Assembly: GCF_035083965.1 (NCBI RefSeq)
Contig: NC_089736.1
Coordinates: forward strand, 7,133,501-7,197,500
Source of the DNA: Branchiostoma lanceolatum
Lineage: Eukaryota; Chordata; Leptocardii; Amphioxiformes; Branchiostomatidae
DNA: 64,000 bases
Reading direction: 5' to 3'
Shown: positions 53,004 to 64,000 of the stretch, piece by piece
Layout: each line of letters starts with the position of its first letter
Numbering within the stretch: the stretch's first letter is position 1
Program-made: the position numbers and the translations under genes
Notes under the pieces: generated by a model
The model's input: the letters and a program-made list of their open reading frames with translations, nothing else
Told to the model about the DNA's origin: nothing
The model's database searches: none

Positions 53004-53777
53004 TGTTATTCCTGTAGTGTTGCTATTCTCATAACTCTTTAACTGCATACAAAAGAGGACAGCACATTGTAACTACTGTATATCTTAATCAGTTACTACT
53101 ACTGTTTTAAAACTGTGATTATGTATACATTCAAATACTAATGAAAGGATAGCAATGTGTCTGTATTAGTTTACATACTATCAGGTTTATGACAAACATA
53201 TTGACAACAATATACAGTACAAAAGACTGACGGTTGATGTATAGCACATGCGTATCATCATAATATCAATGAGGTTTCATCTGGTATTACATACATCACA
53301 TCTGGTATTACATACATCTGGTATTACATACATAATTAGATACACAGGTTAAATTACAATATATGCATGCTTCATCATTATCTGGTTGAAAGGTATATGA
53401 TAAATTATGCTATCACTTGTATTCTAGATATAATAATCTTAACTTACCATATGACACAATTCAAGAGAAATTGCAAGCATTTGCATTTAACCCTAGACAG
53501 AGAATTATATATCATATACACTAGTTGCATGGTCTAGGTGACCAGACTTAATTCTAATCATAGCAGTAGTGGGTCTCAAAGTCCACACACACACACACAG
53601 TACAGAAGTTCACAGTGTACAGAGACAACTAATTGTGCCCTATCATTGCAAACTTTTCGTTCTACATATCACTAGGTGATAGCACTCTGACATTAATATT
53701 ATGACACTATGTTAGCATACACTTTAGACTCATTTGATCCTGCAAGGATTATGGTCCTTTCTTACTGACAAGGGTCA
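53004..53777. other. between convergent genes (3' UTRs)
   Basis: This is the 3' side of both the DED gene (+) and GPCR A (-). It contains 'catctggtattacataca' repeated three times at 53278-53332 and a short (CA)n at 53586-53600. No exon is seen. Confidence 0.5.
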
Positions 53778-56700
53778 TCACGACCTCTTAACACACGGAC
53801 ACACTCGCCGCACCTCTTGAAGGATCTTCCTGTTGTTGAGCGCGTAGACCACGGGGCAGACGATAGAGCTGGAGTAGGCAAGCCACATGACCAGAGTCTG
53901 CACCCACAGCGGGAGGCCGTAGCCTCCTCCACCCACGATGAAGACGTAGGGACCCCAGCAGGCAAAATGACTGCCAATGTAGATAACAGCTAGAAAATGG
54001 AAGAGAATAAGAAGGAAATTAGTTGTGAAGACTTAATTGCCATCACCCTTTGATACTATTTTTGTTTCGGTTGCCTTTGTCTCCTGCAAAGATTGGTGCC
54101 AGACTAGTATGAAAAGTATATGTCAAAGCAAGGCTGTCCCAGGTACTGAATGGTTTCCAATGAGAGGACTGTCCCAGGTACTGAATGGTTTCCAATGAGA
54201 GGACTGTCCCTGGTACTGAATGGTTTTCAATGAGAGGACTGTCCCTGGTACTGAATGGTTTTTCAATGAGAGGTCTGTTCTTGGTACTAAATGGTTTTCA
54301 ATGAGAGGGCTGTCCTTGATACTGAATGGTGTTCAATGAAAGGACTGTCCCTGGTACTGAATGGTGTTCAATGAGAGGATTATCCTTGGTACTGAATGGT
54401 TTTCAATGAGAGGACTGTCCTTGCGACTGAATGGTGTTCAATGAGAGGACAGCCCTTGGTACTGAATGGTGTTCAATGAGAAAACTGAGAGTTTTCTTTC
54501 CAAATGATAAAGCATAAGACATAATCCATATCAAAATCGAACATATTCAATTGGCGTATCTTATTATCTGGATGTGTAACTTTTATTGATGTGCTCAACT
54601 TAGTGATTTGCTGTTGTTACTGAATGTTTGAAAAGAAACTTAACTTTAGTCTCTACTTACCAGATAGGGCTATCTTCCTTTGTATCTTGTGGTTCTCTCT
54701 GTCTTTCCGGTCTTTCTTCCGCGACGTTTCAAGATTATCCAAAACCCTTCGACGTCCGTCTGGGACAAGATGAGTATCTCGGGAGGTTTGGGTGGTGAAA
54801 ACCGAAAGACCTGTGATTCCCTCCGTGACGAACTCTGATGGCTCTGCTCTCAGCTGCGACGACTCGCCACGGATTTGGTCAAAACTGCCGTGTCTGTTGC
54901 TCTTCACAATTGTGAGAAACGCCTGGGACTCATGTGGCTTCTTTTTATGTCTCAACATCGGTGAACTGTTGATATTGCCACTTGTCTGTGGAGACAGTTC
55001 TTCCTTGTCTGTATTTAGATTTGAGGGACGATCACTGTCATGCTGTTCAACTGATGTGGTACCCTGCTGTTGTTTGGCTGTATCCTTTGCGGGATCCACT
55101 TGCACTGCATCTTGTGAATGGCATGAACTAAGTTGGCATTCAATGTCGTGATCTTTATGCAACCCCACAGACGTTTTCTCTGTGGCAGCCACAGTCTCAT
55201 CCAGTGGTGCCGTGGCATTCCCTCTCAGGAATTTTCTCGGAATGGAAAGTCTCTTGGAAGGTTCGACAGCCGTCTGCAGTGTAGCCGAACCGCGGACTTC
55301 GGTCCCCTTGTCCCTCCAGGCTTTCAGCTTCCTGTGATTCTGTCTTACAAACTTGAAGATGGCCGTGTAGCAGTAGAGGATGGCTGTAGATGGAACCGCA
55401 AGTCCGAGAAATATGCAGGTCAGACGGTAGCTGAGGACAGTCCAGTCTGGAGAGCAGTGGAAAGTTCCTTGATGATATTCGTACTTGGACCAACCAACCA
55501 ATGGAGGTAGACCGTACAAGGCACTGAACAGCCACACGACAGCCAGGATGATCTTCAACCGGAGACGGGACAAGACGTCCGCGTGGGGTTTGCAGATGAC
55601 AAGATAGCGATCGATGGAGACGAGGGAGAGAAGCAGCGTTGTCAACAGTGGGAACATCGTCGATGTGAAGCCGTTTATCTGAAAAAATAAAGAAATCTTT
55701 GTTTCACTCATAGGGGTCAAGTGAATGGAGATACAATCAGTATCTTTGTTATTATTTTGTCTGACATTACCTCTTCACTCATGACCTCAATGAAAAGCAG
55801 CCTGCAGGCCGATTTGGGTTTCTCATGAATAAAGGTCCAATTAAAACCCAAAAAATGCAATATCGTCTACATGTACACAAATATATCACAAAAGATGATC
55901 TATGTCTTAATACATTGTATACTTAAAGAGGAATAGCTATAACCCAATGAGTATTAAAATGTCTTGTAGATAAACAAATCAGGTATAATATAAGCAGAAC
56001 TATGAAATGATAGCATGCTGGCTCACGTTTCACGATGTCTTGTTTGCAAATATCGTAATGTGTCATAATTAGACGTTTACTGACTGGGCCATGGCACAGC
56101 AACAAGTTATTTGCTTCTCAGTGTATATCTTTACATAGTGTAATTAGCCGTTCCCTGTCAGAGTCGTGGTATATTTGGTCATCACTATTCTAGTTAACGC
56201 ACTTTTGAGATAAAAATTATCATCTTAATGTGAGCGTACTGTAATACCCTCTAGAGAATTCGCTGTAAATACAGAAAATATAATATTAAGCCAAGGAACA
56301 AGGAGGATAGCTTAAATGCCAGATCCATGGCTCCAATATCTTTAAAAACATGTGTTAGAACCCCACTGAATGATGATAAAGAAAAGACTAGGCAAGGATC
56401 TTCATGTCTATTTGCGCTGAGATTGTTTTACCTCAATAGTGGATTATTGGGCATGCGAATGGAATTTACAATGCTCAGGTATTAAGTGTACATGGCATTG
56501 AAGAGGGAAATGCACATTTGATGATTGTAATACCAAAATGGTGTCTGATAGTTAATTTACAGAGAAAAAAAGAGATATTATGTACATCTTGGAAAGGAGA
56601 AACCCAGAATGTACTCACCATACACAACGCTGTGGAGTCCTTTACAGCAGTCCCTCCATCAATCAGAGACAGCAGGGTGATCGGCTCACAGATGACGCTC

Positions 56701-57023
56701 AGTCCAAACCCAGACAACGCCATGTTCAGTACGAGTAGCGAATGGTTGCTCTTCAACATCACTTTTCTTTGCAGCATCGTCACAATCACCAAGCCGTTAA
56801 GAACGACAGAGACAACCATTATAATCACGAGAGAGGTCACCGCCCCATACCTGTTGAATGTGGATGTCTCCATCGTTGAGGACTCGCTGACAGTAGTTGC
56901 AAACGATGGAGTTGTGAAATTGCAAGATGGCCCATTGGTTATGGTGGAGGATAAATAAGTCTCAGAACAGGGCATGCCAGTCACAGTGGACATGTTGAAG
57001 ATCTTGACAATAATATCTGCCAT
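53778..57023 (-). CDS. class A (rhodopsin-family) orphan GPCR, tandem copy A
   Basis: Three exons, 56619-57023, 54661-55678 and 53778-53989, join at phases 0 and 1 to 544 aa. The extracellular N-terminus has several N-x-S/T sites. TM1 is at about 58-82 (LNGLVIV). The TM3 end has S-I-D-R-Y at 156-160. A disulphide pair is Cys in 'LCM' at TM3 with Cys in FHCSPDW of loop 2. TM6 carries F-A-C-W-G-P-Y (483-489). TM7 has CPVVY (519-523) in place of NPxxY. The third cytoplasmic loop is very long (about 230 residues, Ser/Lys-rich). The TM7 position used for retinal in opsins is Tyr, not Lys, so it is not an opsin. It resembles GPR161-like and opsin-like orphan receptors in loop 2 and TM6, but I cannot assign a ligand. 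Copy B next door has the same intron positions, so the pair arose by tandem duplication. Confidence 0.88.
54135..54490 (+). repeat. 35-bp tandem repeat, about ten copies, in GPCR A intron
   Basis: The unit is close to gtactgaatggttttcaatg plus agaggactgtccctg, repeated with point changes throughout the intron between exons 2 and 3 of GPCR A. It has no regular open frame or known motif. Confidence 0.93.
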
Positions 57024-57058
57024 CGAAAGTTAATGACTCACTCACTCTCTCCCATAGC

Positions 57059-57307
57059 TTAGTCAGCCGTCGGGGCAGCATAGGTTTCTGTGAAGGCTCT
57101 CCACTGCTGGCGGTCTTCCACCAGTTTGGTCATCTGGTTGACTGAATGACCGGTCCACTCCTTTAGATCTGAGATCCACGACCGACGGGGACGTCCCCGC
57201 GGCCGCGCACCCTCCGCTTTTCCCTGAAGGATTGTGTATGCAAGAGTGCCTTTCGCCCTAGACACATGTCCGAACCACTGCAGTTTTTTCTTTTTAACCA
57301 AGGACAA
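57059..57307 (-). pseudogene. non-LTR retrotransposon (LINE) reverse-transcriptase tail
   Basis: An 82-codon frame carries the characteristic C-terminal region of LINE/jockey-type polyproteins: KKLQWFGHVSRAKGTLAYTI, RPRGRPRRSWISDLKEWTG and DRQQWRAF. It starts in mid-domain and no RT palm motifs are present upstream, so it is a 5'-truncated insertion. It sits between the two GPCR genes, about 35 bp upstream of the GPCR A ATG, and so may overlap that gene's 5' UTR or promoter. Confidence 0.85.
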
Positions 57308-57888
57308 GAAACTGTCAATGACTGGCAGTCAAATAAACAATCTAGTAAGGTTCTGGAGGAACTGCTGCACACGTCTGTCCCTGTGGCATGTCCTGTATGT
57401 ACATGTAAAGCTGTGCATCTCCAGTACTTAATCTCGCACTTCCGTTATGTCAACATTGCATAACCTTAATTGCATGAACTTGAGTCTATAGTGACTGATT
57501 TAATATTTAGACTACATGCATACTATACACAGCCATTGTCCAGGTGAAGAAAAAGGGACCATATTGATATTATGACAATCAAGCTCTTTCCCTGTATCAA
57601 GTTTGCTTTTCTGAGAATAAAAAGGTACAAAAGGGTTTGTGATATGATGAGTGCTGAAGTTATGACAAAGTTTCATACACAACATAAGCTATTAACCTAC
57701 TCCAAGCTGCCTTTCTCTGTAACCAATAAAGAATGGGGTGCCAAACGGCTGCTTCAGTATGCTAAAGGTTAAAACACCATGTTCCATATTTGCTTACGTC
57801 AATAACTATTCATAACTCGTCACACAGCTGACCAATCCAACCGTCTAGAAGACTCTTACTTTATCCATTCTGAACTTTTCTTGCATAA
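57308..57888. other. spacer between the two GPCR genes
   Basis: AT-rich, with no exon seen. It must contain the 3' UTR of GPCR B and part of the promoter of GPCR A. Part of the left end may be further decayed LINE sequence. Confidence 0.45.
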
Positions 57889-60518
57889 CTATTCAGTGCT
57901 GTGCACACCACACAAACACATTCTACGGATGCCTCTAATGATTTGTTTGTGAGTCAGTGCATAAACCACGGGACACACGATAGTACTACAATAGGCCACC
58001 CACATCACCAGAGTCAGGGCCCATGAAGGGAGCCCCTGCACAACTCCACCAAAAATGATGGTGTACGGCAACCAGCAAGCAAAGTGCGTCAGGATCAGTA
58101 TGGCCCCTGGAACAGAAGAGGATACATACTGGCTGTGCTGCATATTTCAGTTGATGAATGCAATTCCAGCTACATTGAAATGCATCAGGCGAGTAGTATA
58201 GTCTCTTGGCTCCAGATAAATCAATTTGGGCCGCCAGGTTACAAACCCAACACACTAACCACAAGGCTAAAAGATCTGGACAAGTTACACTGTTACAACA
58301 TGCAAGGTTTTGTCTGGTCGTGATATGTTGTAGAAGGCAAAGTAATGCACAGAAGGCTACATAGAGAAAACTATTGTGTGATACAAAGCAGGCTGATATT
58401 CTAGGATCAGAAAGGCAAATAAAGTAACATATAATTTCTTCTACAAAAGAATGCCTGATACATACTGTCAGACGAGTATAATGTTAAATACCTACCAGTA
58501 AGGGCCACCCTTCTCTCTATCTTTTGCTGTCTTTCTCTGCGATACTCATTTTCTCCAGGACTCTGGCTCCGATCCAGTTCTCGGTTACTACTGGACATGC
58601 TGAGATTTCTTGAAGAACTTCTAACATCCTGATACTCATCAGAAGCAAGAAGTGGCTCTCCTGACATGTGCGATGTAAAAAGCGTGCTTGTAGCTGCAAC
58701 CCTGTAAAATTTTTCTTCTTCCTTTCTTTGGTTTGAATGTCTCGGATAGTGTCCCTCAATCTTGTCACGCTTTGGTACCGAGAGGTAGTCTCTCCCTTTG
58801 GCCCAGGCCAATTTTGCTGGGCCGAGTTTTGCCTTATTTTCAGTTACAGACGAAACTGCTGTACAGCTGGTGTCTTTACAGTGTTCGCGAAAAGAAGACG
58901 ACACCAGGTCTTCATCTTCTATTGAATCTGAGTCATGGCAGCTGTCATACCGTTCGACAACGATAGTGATCCGACGCTTGCTCGCATTGTACTGTCCTTG
59001 TCCTAGACCCTGTTTATTATCAGAGAAATTGATGGCAGGAGGATCTAACCTTTTGTTCTCTGTGAGAGACATCTTCACTCTCGTGGAAAGCTGCGGTTTG
59101 ACGTTGTTACTTTTTGAAAAGAAACAATTTTGAGAAGTACTAGGTATGGAGTGCAAAGCACTTGAGGGGCGACTGTTTGAGCTATGAACCTCTCTGCCGT
59201 GGTCCCTCCAAGCATTTAACCGTCTATAACTCCTTCTGACAAAAATGAAGATTGACATGTAACAAAACAATATGATGAGACTTGGTACCACTAAACCGAT
59301 GAAGGCACAAGTCAGACGATAGCTGACAATGCCCCAGTCAGGAGAACAATGGAAGGTTCTGGGGTGGTATCTGTAACGCGACCAGCCGAAGAATGGGAAA
59401 AGTCCGCCCAGGCAAGAGAACATCCACACACAGGTGACCACAAGCTTCAGCCGGAAGGGGGACAGTTTGGTGGGGTAGTGGGCAGCCTTACAGATGGCGA
59501 AATAGCGATCAATGGAGACGATGGACAGGAGCATTGTTGAGCAGATTGGGAAGGTAACGGATGTAAAGCCATTTACCTGGGAAGTAAAGATGACTTTTGG
59601 TTAAAACGACGACATCATTAAGGACTTTCAACATCATTGTTGCTCACCTTGTAGCGTGTAGTGGCACCTAGGGCAAGTTTCCTTGCTGTTTATACAGCAA
59701 AGTATTTTTTACAGCAAGGGGTTGCTATCTCCTTTAACATGCTCGAGTCACCTCCTTGAACACGGGACCCCCGTTTTATGTCCCTTTCGAAAGATGTGTG
59801 CAGCCCCAACTGCCCCAAGATGTCCTTCCCAGGATTTGAAACAGGGTCTCCCAGTTAGCAACTAATCGGAACTAGGAGCTCAACTGTGAGGTTCCTACCA
59901 GTTGAGCTACAGGGACATCCCAACATCTGACATGCCTTCATTCAATTCACCGTGGTCTCTGCATTTGGTAACCTTTCGAGATTATCTTTTATTCACACAG
60001 CTTCTAGATTTCTATATCAAACATTTTATTATTCACCATGTTTCCTTATACGTCATGAACAATGAGAGATTCACTTTTTTTCTGAGCAAAGAATAGCTTG
60101 TTTTTATCTATGAACATTACACAATAGGAAAGACTCCTTGGAAAATGGAATAAGAGGCATTTCTAATTATATTCTTGTAGGAAGTAACTGTACATGTACC
60201 TACCATACATAGTGGCATTGACCCCTTCAGCGTTGCTCCATTGTCAAAGACAGACAAGATGGTCAGCGGCATACAGGCGACGGTCAGGCCAAGCTCGGAC
60301 AGCGTCATGTGCAGGATCAGCGTGGAGTGGTTCGTCCTCAGGACCGTCTTTCTACGAAAGATCACCACGATCACCAGGACGTTCAGGACGAGGGACGCCA
60401 CCATGATGATAATGAGTGCAGCAGTCTTTCCATGCCCGGTGGTTGCGACGTCAGAGGGTTCAGTAACGTTTTTCAGAGATGTTGGAGTACTCAAACTTGG
60501 CGACTCTGTCAGATTCAT
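57889..60518 (-). CDS. class A (rhodopsin-family) orphan GPCR, tandem copy B
   Basis: Three exons, 60204-60518, 58496-59576 and 57889-58106, give 537 aa. ATG 60518 is preferred because the frame has a stop a few codons upstream and the preceding GTG is not an initiator. N-x-S/T sites (NLT, NVT) mark the extracellular N-terminus. D-R-Y is at 128-130, loop 2 has FHCSPDW, and TM5 is preceded by SYRLTCAF. TM6 is FACWLPY (474-480) and TM7 has CPVVY. The third loop of about 250 residues differs greatly from copy A, while the membrane segments agree closely. Intron positions and phases are identical to copy A: after L-C-M at the top of TM3 and after a Gly/Ala codon before TM6. The ligand is unknown; G-protein coupling is likely given DRY and CWxP. 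Confidence 0.88.
59738..59920 (-). mobile_element. tRNA-derived SINE, copy 2 (GPCR B intron 1)
   Basis: Read on the minus strand it begins GGGATGTCCCTGTAGCTCAA (A box TAGCTCAACTGGTAG) and has a B box GTTTCAAATCC. A body follows that aligns with copy 1 at 45355-45532 through 'ggacataaaacgggggtccc'. It lies in the same transcriptional orientation as the host gene. The diverged head shows it is an old insertion. Confidence 0.82.
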
Positions 60519-60524
60519 TGTCAC

Positions 60525-62120
60525 AGTCCTTAATCATTAGGATAAGGACTTTTAGTGAGAGCAAAGTACGGCAATTGGCAGAATGAAGTGTTAATCCATA
60601 CCACAATTTTATGTTGTAACCACGTGCCGTGTGATGCCTGGTCAAGTACTTCAGTTCGGGTCAAGCTCAAAACTACAGCACCAGCTCGGGCAGTTCTATC
60701 GTACGGGCAACTCAACGAAAATTTCTTGGCCTTCCGCCTGTGATGTGACAAATGCATTTTCTGCACGTATATTTGCAGGATGTCATCTCATGTCACGCAT
60801 GTCATGATGTCCTTTCAGACTTGTCAAGTACGTCCCCTCAGACAATTATGGACACTGTTTTTCTAAGATAAAATTCCTCATGATCATCAAACACTGCATG
60901 TCAGCAATTATGTAAACACTGGTTGCAGACAGTTATGTCTCGGGTAACAGAGCTTATGTTATGGATACAAGCACAGTCAGAAAAATATTGACAGTATGAA
61001 TAATCTCCCTGGTATGATAATATGAGCAAGAATTTCACTTTACTAGATTGGCATTGCTTCTATGGAAACTTAATAGGTATGAAAGGCTGAGGATATCTAT
61101 TACGATACATGTAGGTGCAATTGCTGCTAGGTACGACCTATCTCCCTTTCCTAATTGGATATCAAAAACATCAAATTGACCATGCATTTACAAACTGGTT
61201 CCAAAATTTTAATCAAAGGAATGGATAATATCTTCACAAAACAAGTACAGTACAAAAGATAACCTTGAATGTACATATAGTGATCATTAAGTTTCTTGCA
61301 AAGGGGCCTAATGATAATTCTTGACAGTGGTTCAAGAAGGATGAAAGTAAACTTTCATAAAACCACTATGTCTTGGCCCCAAATGGCTTTCAACTACACA
61401 TGTGAGGAAGATTTAGACTCATAATTAATTCTACATTTTTCCTATTGACCTCTCCACTGGAAAAGCAAATCACCAAGAACATTTCCCCATTCAAATTATG
61501 TTCCAGGCAGGTTTGGGATGTTTGTAACAGAGAGTGACCACATTCTAATGCAGAGTAATCCAAGAAGCAACAGAAACCTTCTCTAGTTCAGGTAGTAAGC
61601 CCAAACTAGGAAATGTATTCAAATTGCCCACCTCCAGCAAGGTCATGATATCACAGACCCATCGGGACTACAAAATGTAACAAGAGTTTCCAATTCATGC
61701 ATGACACAGAAAGAGCATGTAACCTTTCTTTTCCTGATATCATGAAATGCTTCACCACTATGGTATAGGGATCACTTTATGGTTGGGCTAAAGCAAGCTT
61801 AGTTCATCTAATGTAGTGCAGTGGCCACAAAAAAAGTTTATGCTACATCATCTTCTTTCACATGTTTTCAAACTTACTATTGATAGTTTTTAACAATAGA
61901 AATAATGAGTAGTTTATTTTGTGGTTTTATTCATTTGCGATTAAAGTAGAATCTCTTGAATTATGATATAATATTAATATCATTCCCCTTTTTCTTAGCT
62001 GTACACTTACACAAAAGATTGGAAACCTCAAATCCTGAGCTAACAACAAACACAAAGTCCAAGTCAACTCAACTGAACAAACTATGGAAGTTGTATTTTG
62101 GACATACATGATTGTAAGTG
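60525..62120. other. intergenic between GPCR B and LIG4
   Basis: This is the upstream region of GPCR B on the left and the 3' UTR of LIG4 on the right. No exon, repeat array or recognisable element was found. Confidence 0.5.
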
Positions 62121-63971
62121 CTATGTAGAGTCTGTGGAGCTGTGAGGTTCATAGTCTCTCTCTGTCAGGATGGCTCCAACCTGGACACAGTCAGAAACCC
62201 AGCCTGGTGTCACAAGATGGTGCTTCTTCCTCCTCTGTCTCCTCAATGCCTTCACTTCATCCAGTCTGCTCAAGTCACTGGATGGGTATAAACACACCAA
62301 CACATTCATGCCACCAAACATAAACTTTCTTTCCTCTACACTTAGCAAACAATTGGTAACATCTGACTGGTAAGTTGTTAATCTCAGAACTTTGACTTAG
62401 AACATTGTGTCCATTACAGTACATGGTCCTGTCCTTAGTCTGAAATGTGATCCTATGCTACCATCCCTGTTACAGTACATGGTCCTGTCCTTAGTGCTGA
62501 AATGTGATCCTACCCTACCACCCCTGCTACAGTATATGGTTCTGTCCTTAGTGCTGAACTGTGATCCTATCCTACCATTCCTGCTACAGTACATGGTCCT
62601 GTCCTTAGTGCTGACATGTGATCCTATCCTACCACCCCTGTCACAGTACATGGTCCTGTCCTTAGTGCTGAACTGTGATCCAATCCTAGCACCCCTGTTA
62701 CAGCACATGGTCCTGTCCTTAGTGCTGAAATGTGACACTATCCTACCATCCCTGTTATACAGTACATTATCATATCATCTGAATGTAATAAAGTCCCTAC
62801 CTGGCATGGAACAGCACATGGGTGACATCACTGTCCAGGATGGGGCTGACTGTGGCTCCATGGAAACGCACCTCAAGGGCAACCAGGTCCAACGGACAGT
62901 CTTTGATCCTCTGAAAGTGAAGAAATATTACATGATGCTTATCACAACACAGTGTTTACATATAAAGTGACAAAATTACCATAATTATAATATGTATCTT
63001 TAGTACAACTGTTACTTTAACAGTGATTGTGTCGTGAATATACTGAAATAACCTCCACTTTATATAATGCTACATTCCAAACTCAATAAATCTTCAGGTT
63101 TAAATCAATAGATAAGTTGCGGCAATGGTGTCAAGTTGGGACATCCTGCAATATATTGTGTTGTGGCCAAAGCTTGCATGTGAGATTACCTGTTGGGTAC
63201 ATACGCATGATCACAATGCACCATTAATCAACCTTATCTACTTGTGGAGTTGAGGTATTAAATTCCTACATGATAATTCATACTTACAGTTGACTGGTCT
63301 CCAATGACATGACAGTTGTCCACATACAGCCTGTTGGGGAAAAATGTGCATACTTTATCATATTGTAACTGGTGTAACAGTTATGATATCTTGTTTTATG
63401 TGAAATTGCACAATGGGTCATGACTAACTATTTTGTTAATACACAGTTCCTGAGAGACTGCCTGCTAGTGAAATATACAAAGAAAAGTTTTTCTTACATC
63501 TAGTACAAATGAACTAAATATGCCAAAAATAGTTACTCAAGCAACTGGATAAAATTTTGAACCAGTAAGACGTTTCAGACAGCATCTGCTACCTGTCCTT
63601 AGTCACTGACGAAAGACAGCGGATGCTGTCTGAAACGTCTGCCTGTTTCAAAATTTCATCCAGTTGCTTGAGTAACTATTTTTGGCGTATCTTATTACCT
63701 GGATGTCTAACCTTCATCAACAAATGTAATAAATATTTCTATTTTTAGAAGAAGCAAGGCATCCGCAGTGTAGTGTCACTGGAGTTGGCTTTTGTTACTT
63801 CTAAATCTTTGACAAAGCATGGTATTAAATTTTCTATCTATTCTGTAACACAGTACAGATGACAGCCTTGTCTTACCTGCAGAGTCTGAAGAGCCCAAGA
63901 GGTGATTCGTTTGGAAAGTACTTTTCCTCCATTTCTGCAATGCCCTCACTGGTGACCTTGGAACTTGATTT
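62121..63971 (-). CDS. LIG4: DNA ligase IV, 3' end (second BRCT domain), partial
   Basis: LIG4 seals DNA ends in non-homologous end joining with XRCC4. Four terminal exons are present, 63877-63971, 63288-63330, 62801-62910 and 62121-62277, phase-consistent and ending in a TAG stop; the rest lies right of the window. The decoded part (about 130 residues) fits the C-terminal BRCT of LIG4: [20 protein letters not shown] aligns with the conserved L-E-L-R-F-H-G-A-K segment, followed by VTHVLFHA. Next comes [11 protein letters not shown], then a lysine/arginine stretch and [11 protein letters not shown] with the invariant BRCT Trp. Human LIG4 has its coding region in one exon, so these introns differ from the vertebrate arrangement. 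The call is strong for the ligase IV BRCT; the catalytic domain cannot be seen. Confidence 0.85.
62416..62758 (+). repeat. 57-bp tandem repeat, six copies, in the last LIG4 intron
   Basis: Units start with acagtacatggtcctgtcct at 62416, 62472, 62529, 62586, 62643 and 62700. Because 57 is divisible by three, frames on both strands stay open through the array, but they are artefacts lying inside the intron between the LIG4 exons 62801-62910 and 62121-62277. Confidence 0.95.
63519..63689. mobile_element. palindromic hairpin MITE in LIG4 intron
   Basis: The arm from tatgccaaaaatagttactc through 'gtttcagacagcatctgc' is mirrored by 'gcggatgctgtctgaaac' through 'gagtaactatttttggcgta'. Arms are about 75 bp around a loop near 63600 ('ttagtcactgacgaaag'). 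A flank word, 'tcttattacctggatgt', is shared with 54556-54580. A solo arm occurs at 1695-1740, so it is a dispersed family. Confidence 0.85.
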
Positions 63972-64000
63972 CTAGTATCAGAAATAAATCACATGTAAGA

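Noticed and set aside
54792-55510. 119- and 125-codon plus-strand frames
   Set aside because: They lie antisense to the long third-loop exon of GPCR A.
53778-60518. Opsin identity for the two GPCRs
   Set aside because: The TM7 retinal-attachment position is not Lys in either (Tyr in copy A, and the aligned copy B stretch VAYCSTIVCP also has no Lys), and the NPxxY motif is altered.
62397-62970. 113- and 187-codon repeat proteins on opposite strands
   Set aside because: The 57-bp tandem repeat is a multiple of three, so frames stay open on both strands. The region is a LIG4 intron, and the longer frame also runs antisense over a LIG4 exon.

Overview
This is an intron-rich animal genome window, most probably from an amphioxus (Branchiostoma). 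The protein families are those of a deuterostome: a DPP4-type ectopeptidase, rhodopsin-family receptors, a death-effector-domain protein and DNA ligase IV. Introns are many and short to medium with GT-AG ends. The mobile sequence includes MITEs with ACTGTAAATGC...GCATTTACAGT ends, of a kind I associate with Branchiostoma, plus tRNA-derived SINEs and Tc1 and pogo relatives. The species call is inference from gene style and repeats, not from a search. Genes were built by hand from reading frames, GT-AG junctions and phase agreement.

Layout. At 0.7-0.9 kb there is a GC-rich candidate first exon on the minus strand. From 5 to 19.5 kb lies a structured, poorly explained region. It holds a small plus-strand gene with tandemly duplicated promoter/first exons carrying CRE and E2F-like sites. 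A related minus-strand first exon sits at 19.3 kb. Between them is a large imperfect palindrome centred near 13.27 kb, plus a 142-bp tandem array and a C-rich minisatellite. From 21.9 to 38.6 kb is a complete 25-exon DPP4-like gene on the minus strand (788 aa predicted, catalytic triad intact), with a possible alternative first exon at 41.1 kb. From 38.9 to 51 kb I find no convincing gene; it holds microsatellites, hairpin MITEs, a SINE and a decayed Tc1 element.

From 51.1 to 53.0 kb is a plus-strand gene for a DED plus coiled-coil protein. From 53.8 to 60.5 kb two tandem paralogous class A GPCR genes lie on the minus strand with identical exon structure, separated by a LINE remnant. From 62.1 kb to the right edge is the 3' end of LIG4 on the minus strand.

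Functionally the genes are unrelated: cell-surface proline-specific peptidase, death-fold signalling, orphan receptors and non-homologous end joining. No operon-like or bacterial defence system is present. The least explained part is the 5-19.5 kb inverted duplication with its small E2F/CRE-type genes.
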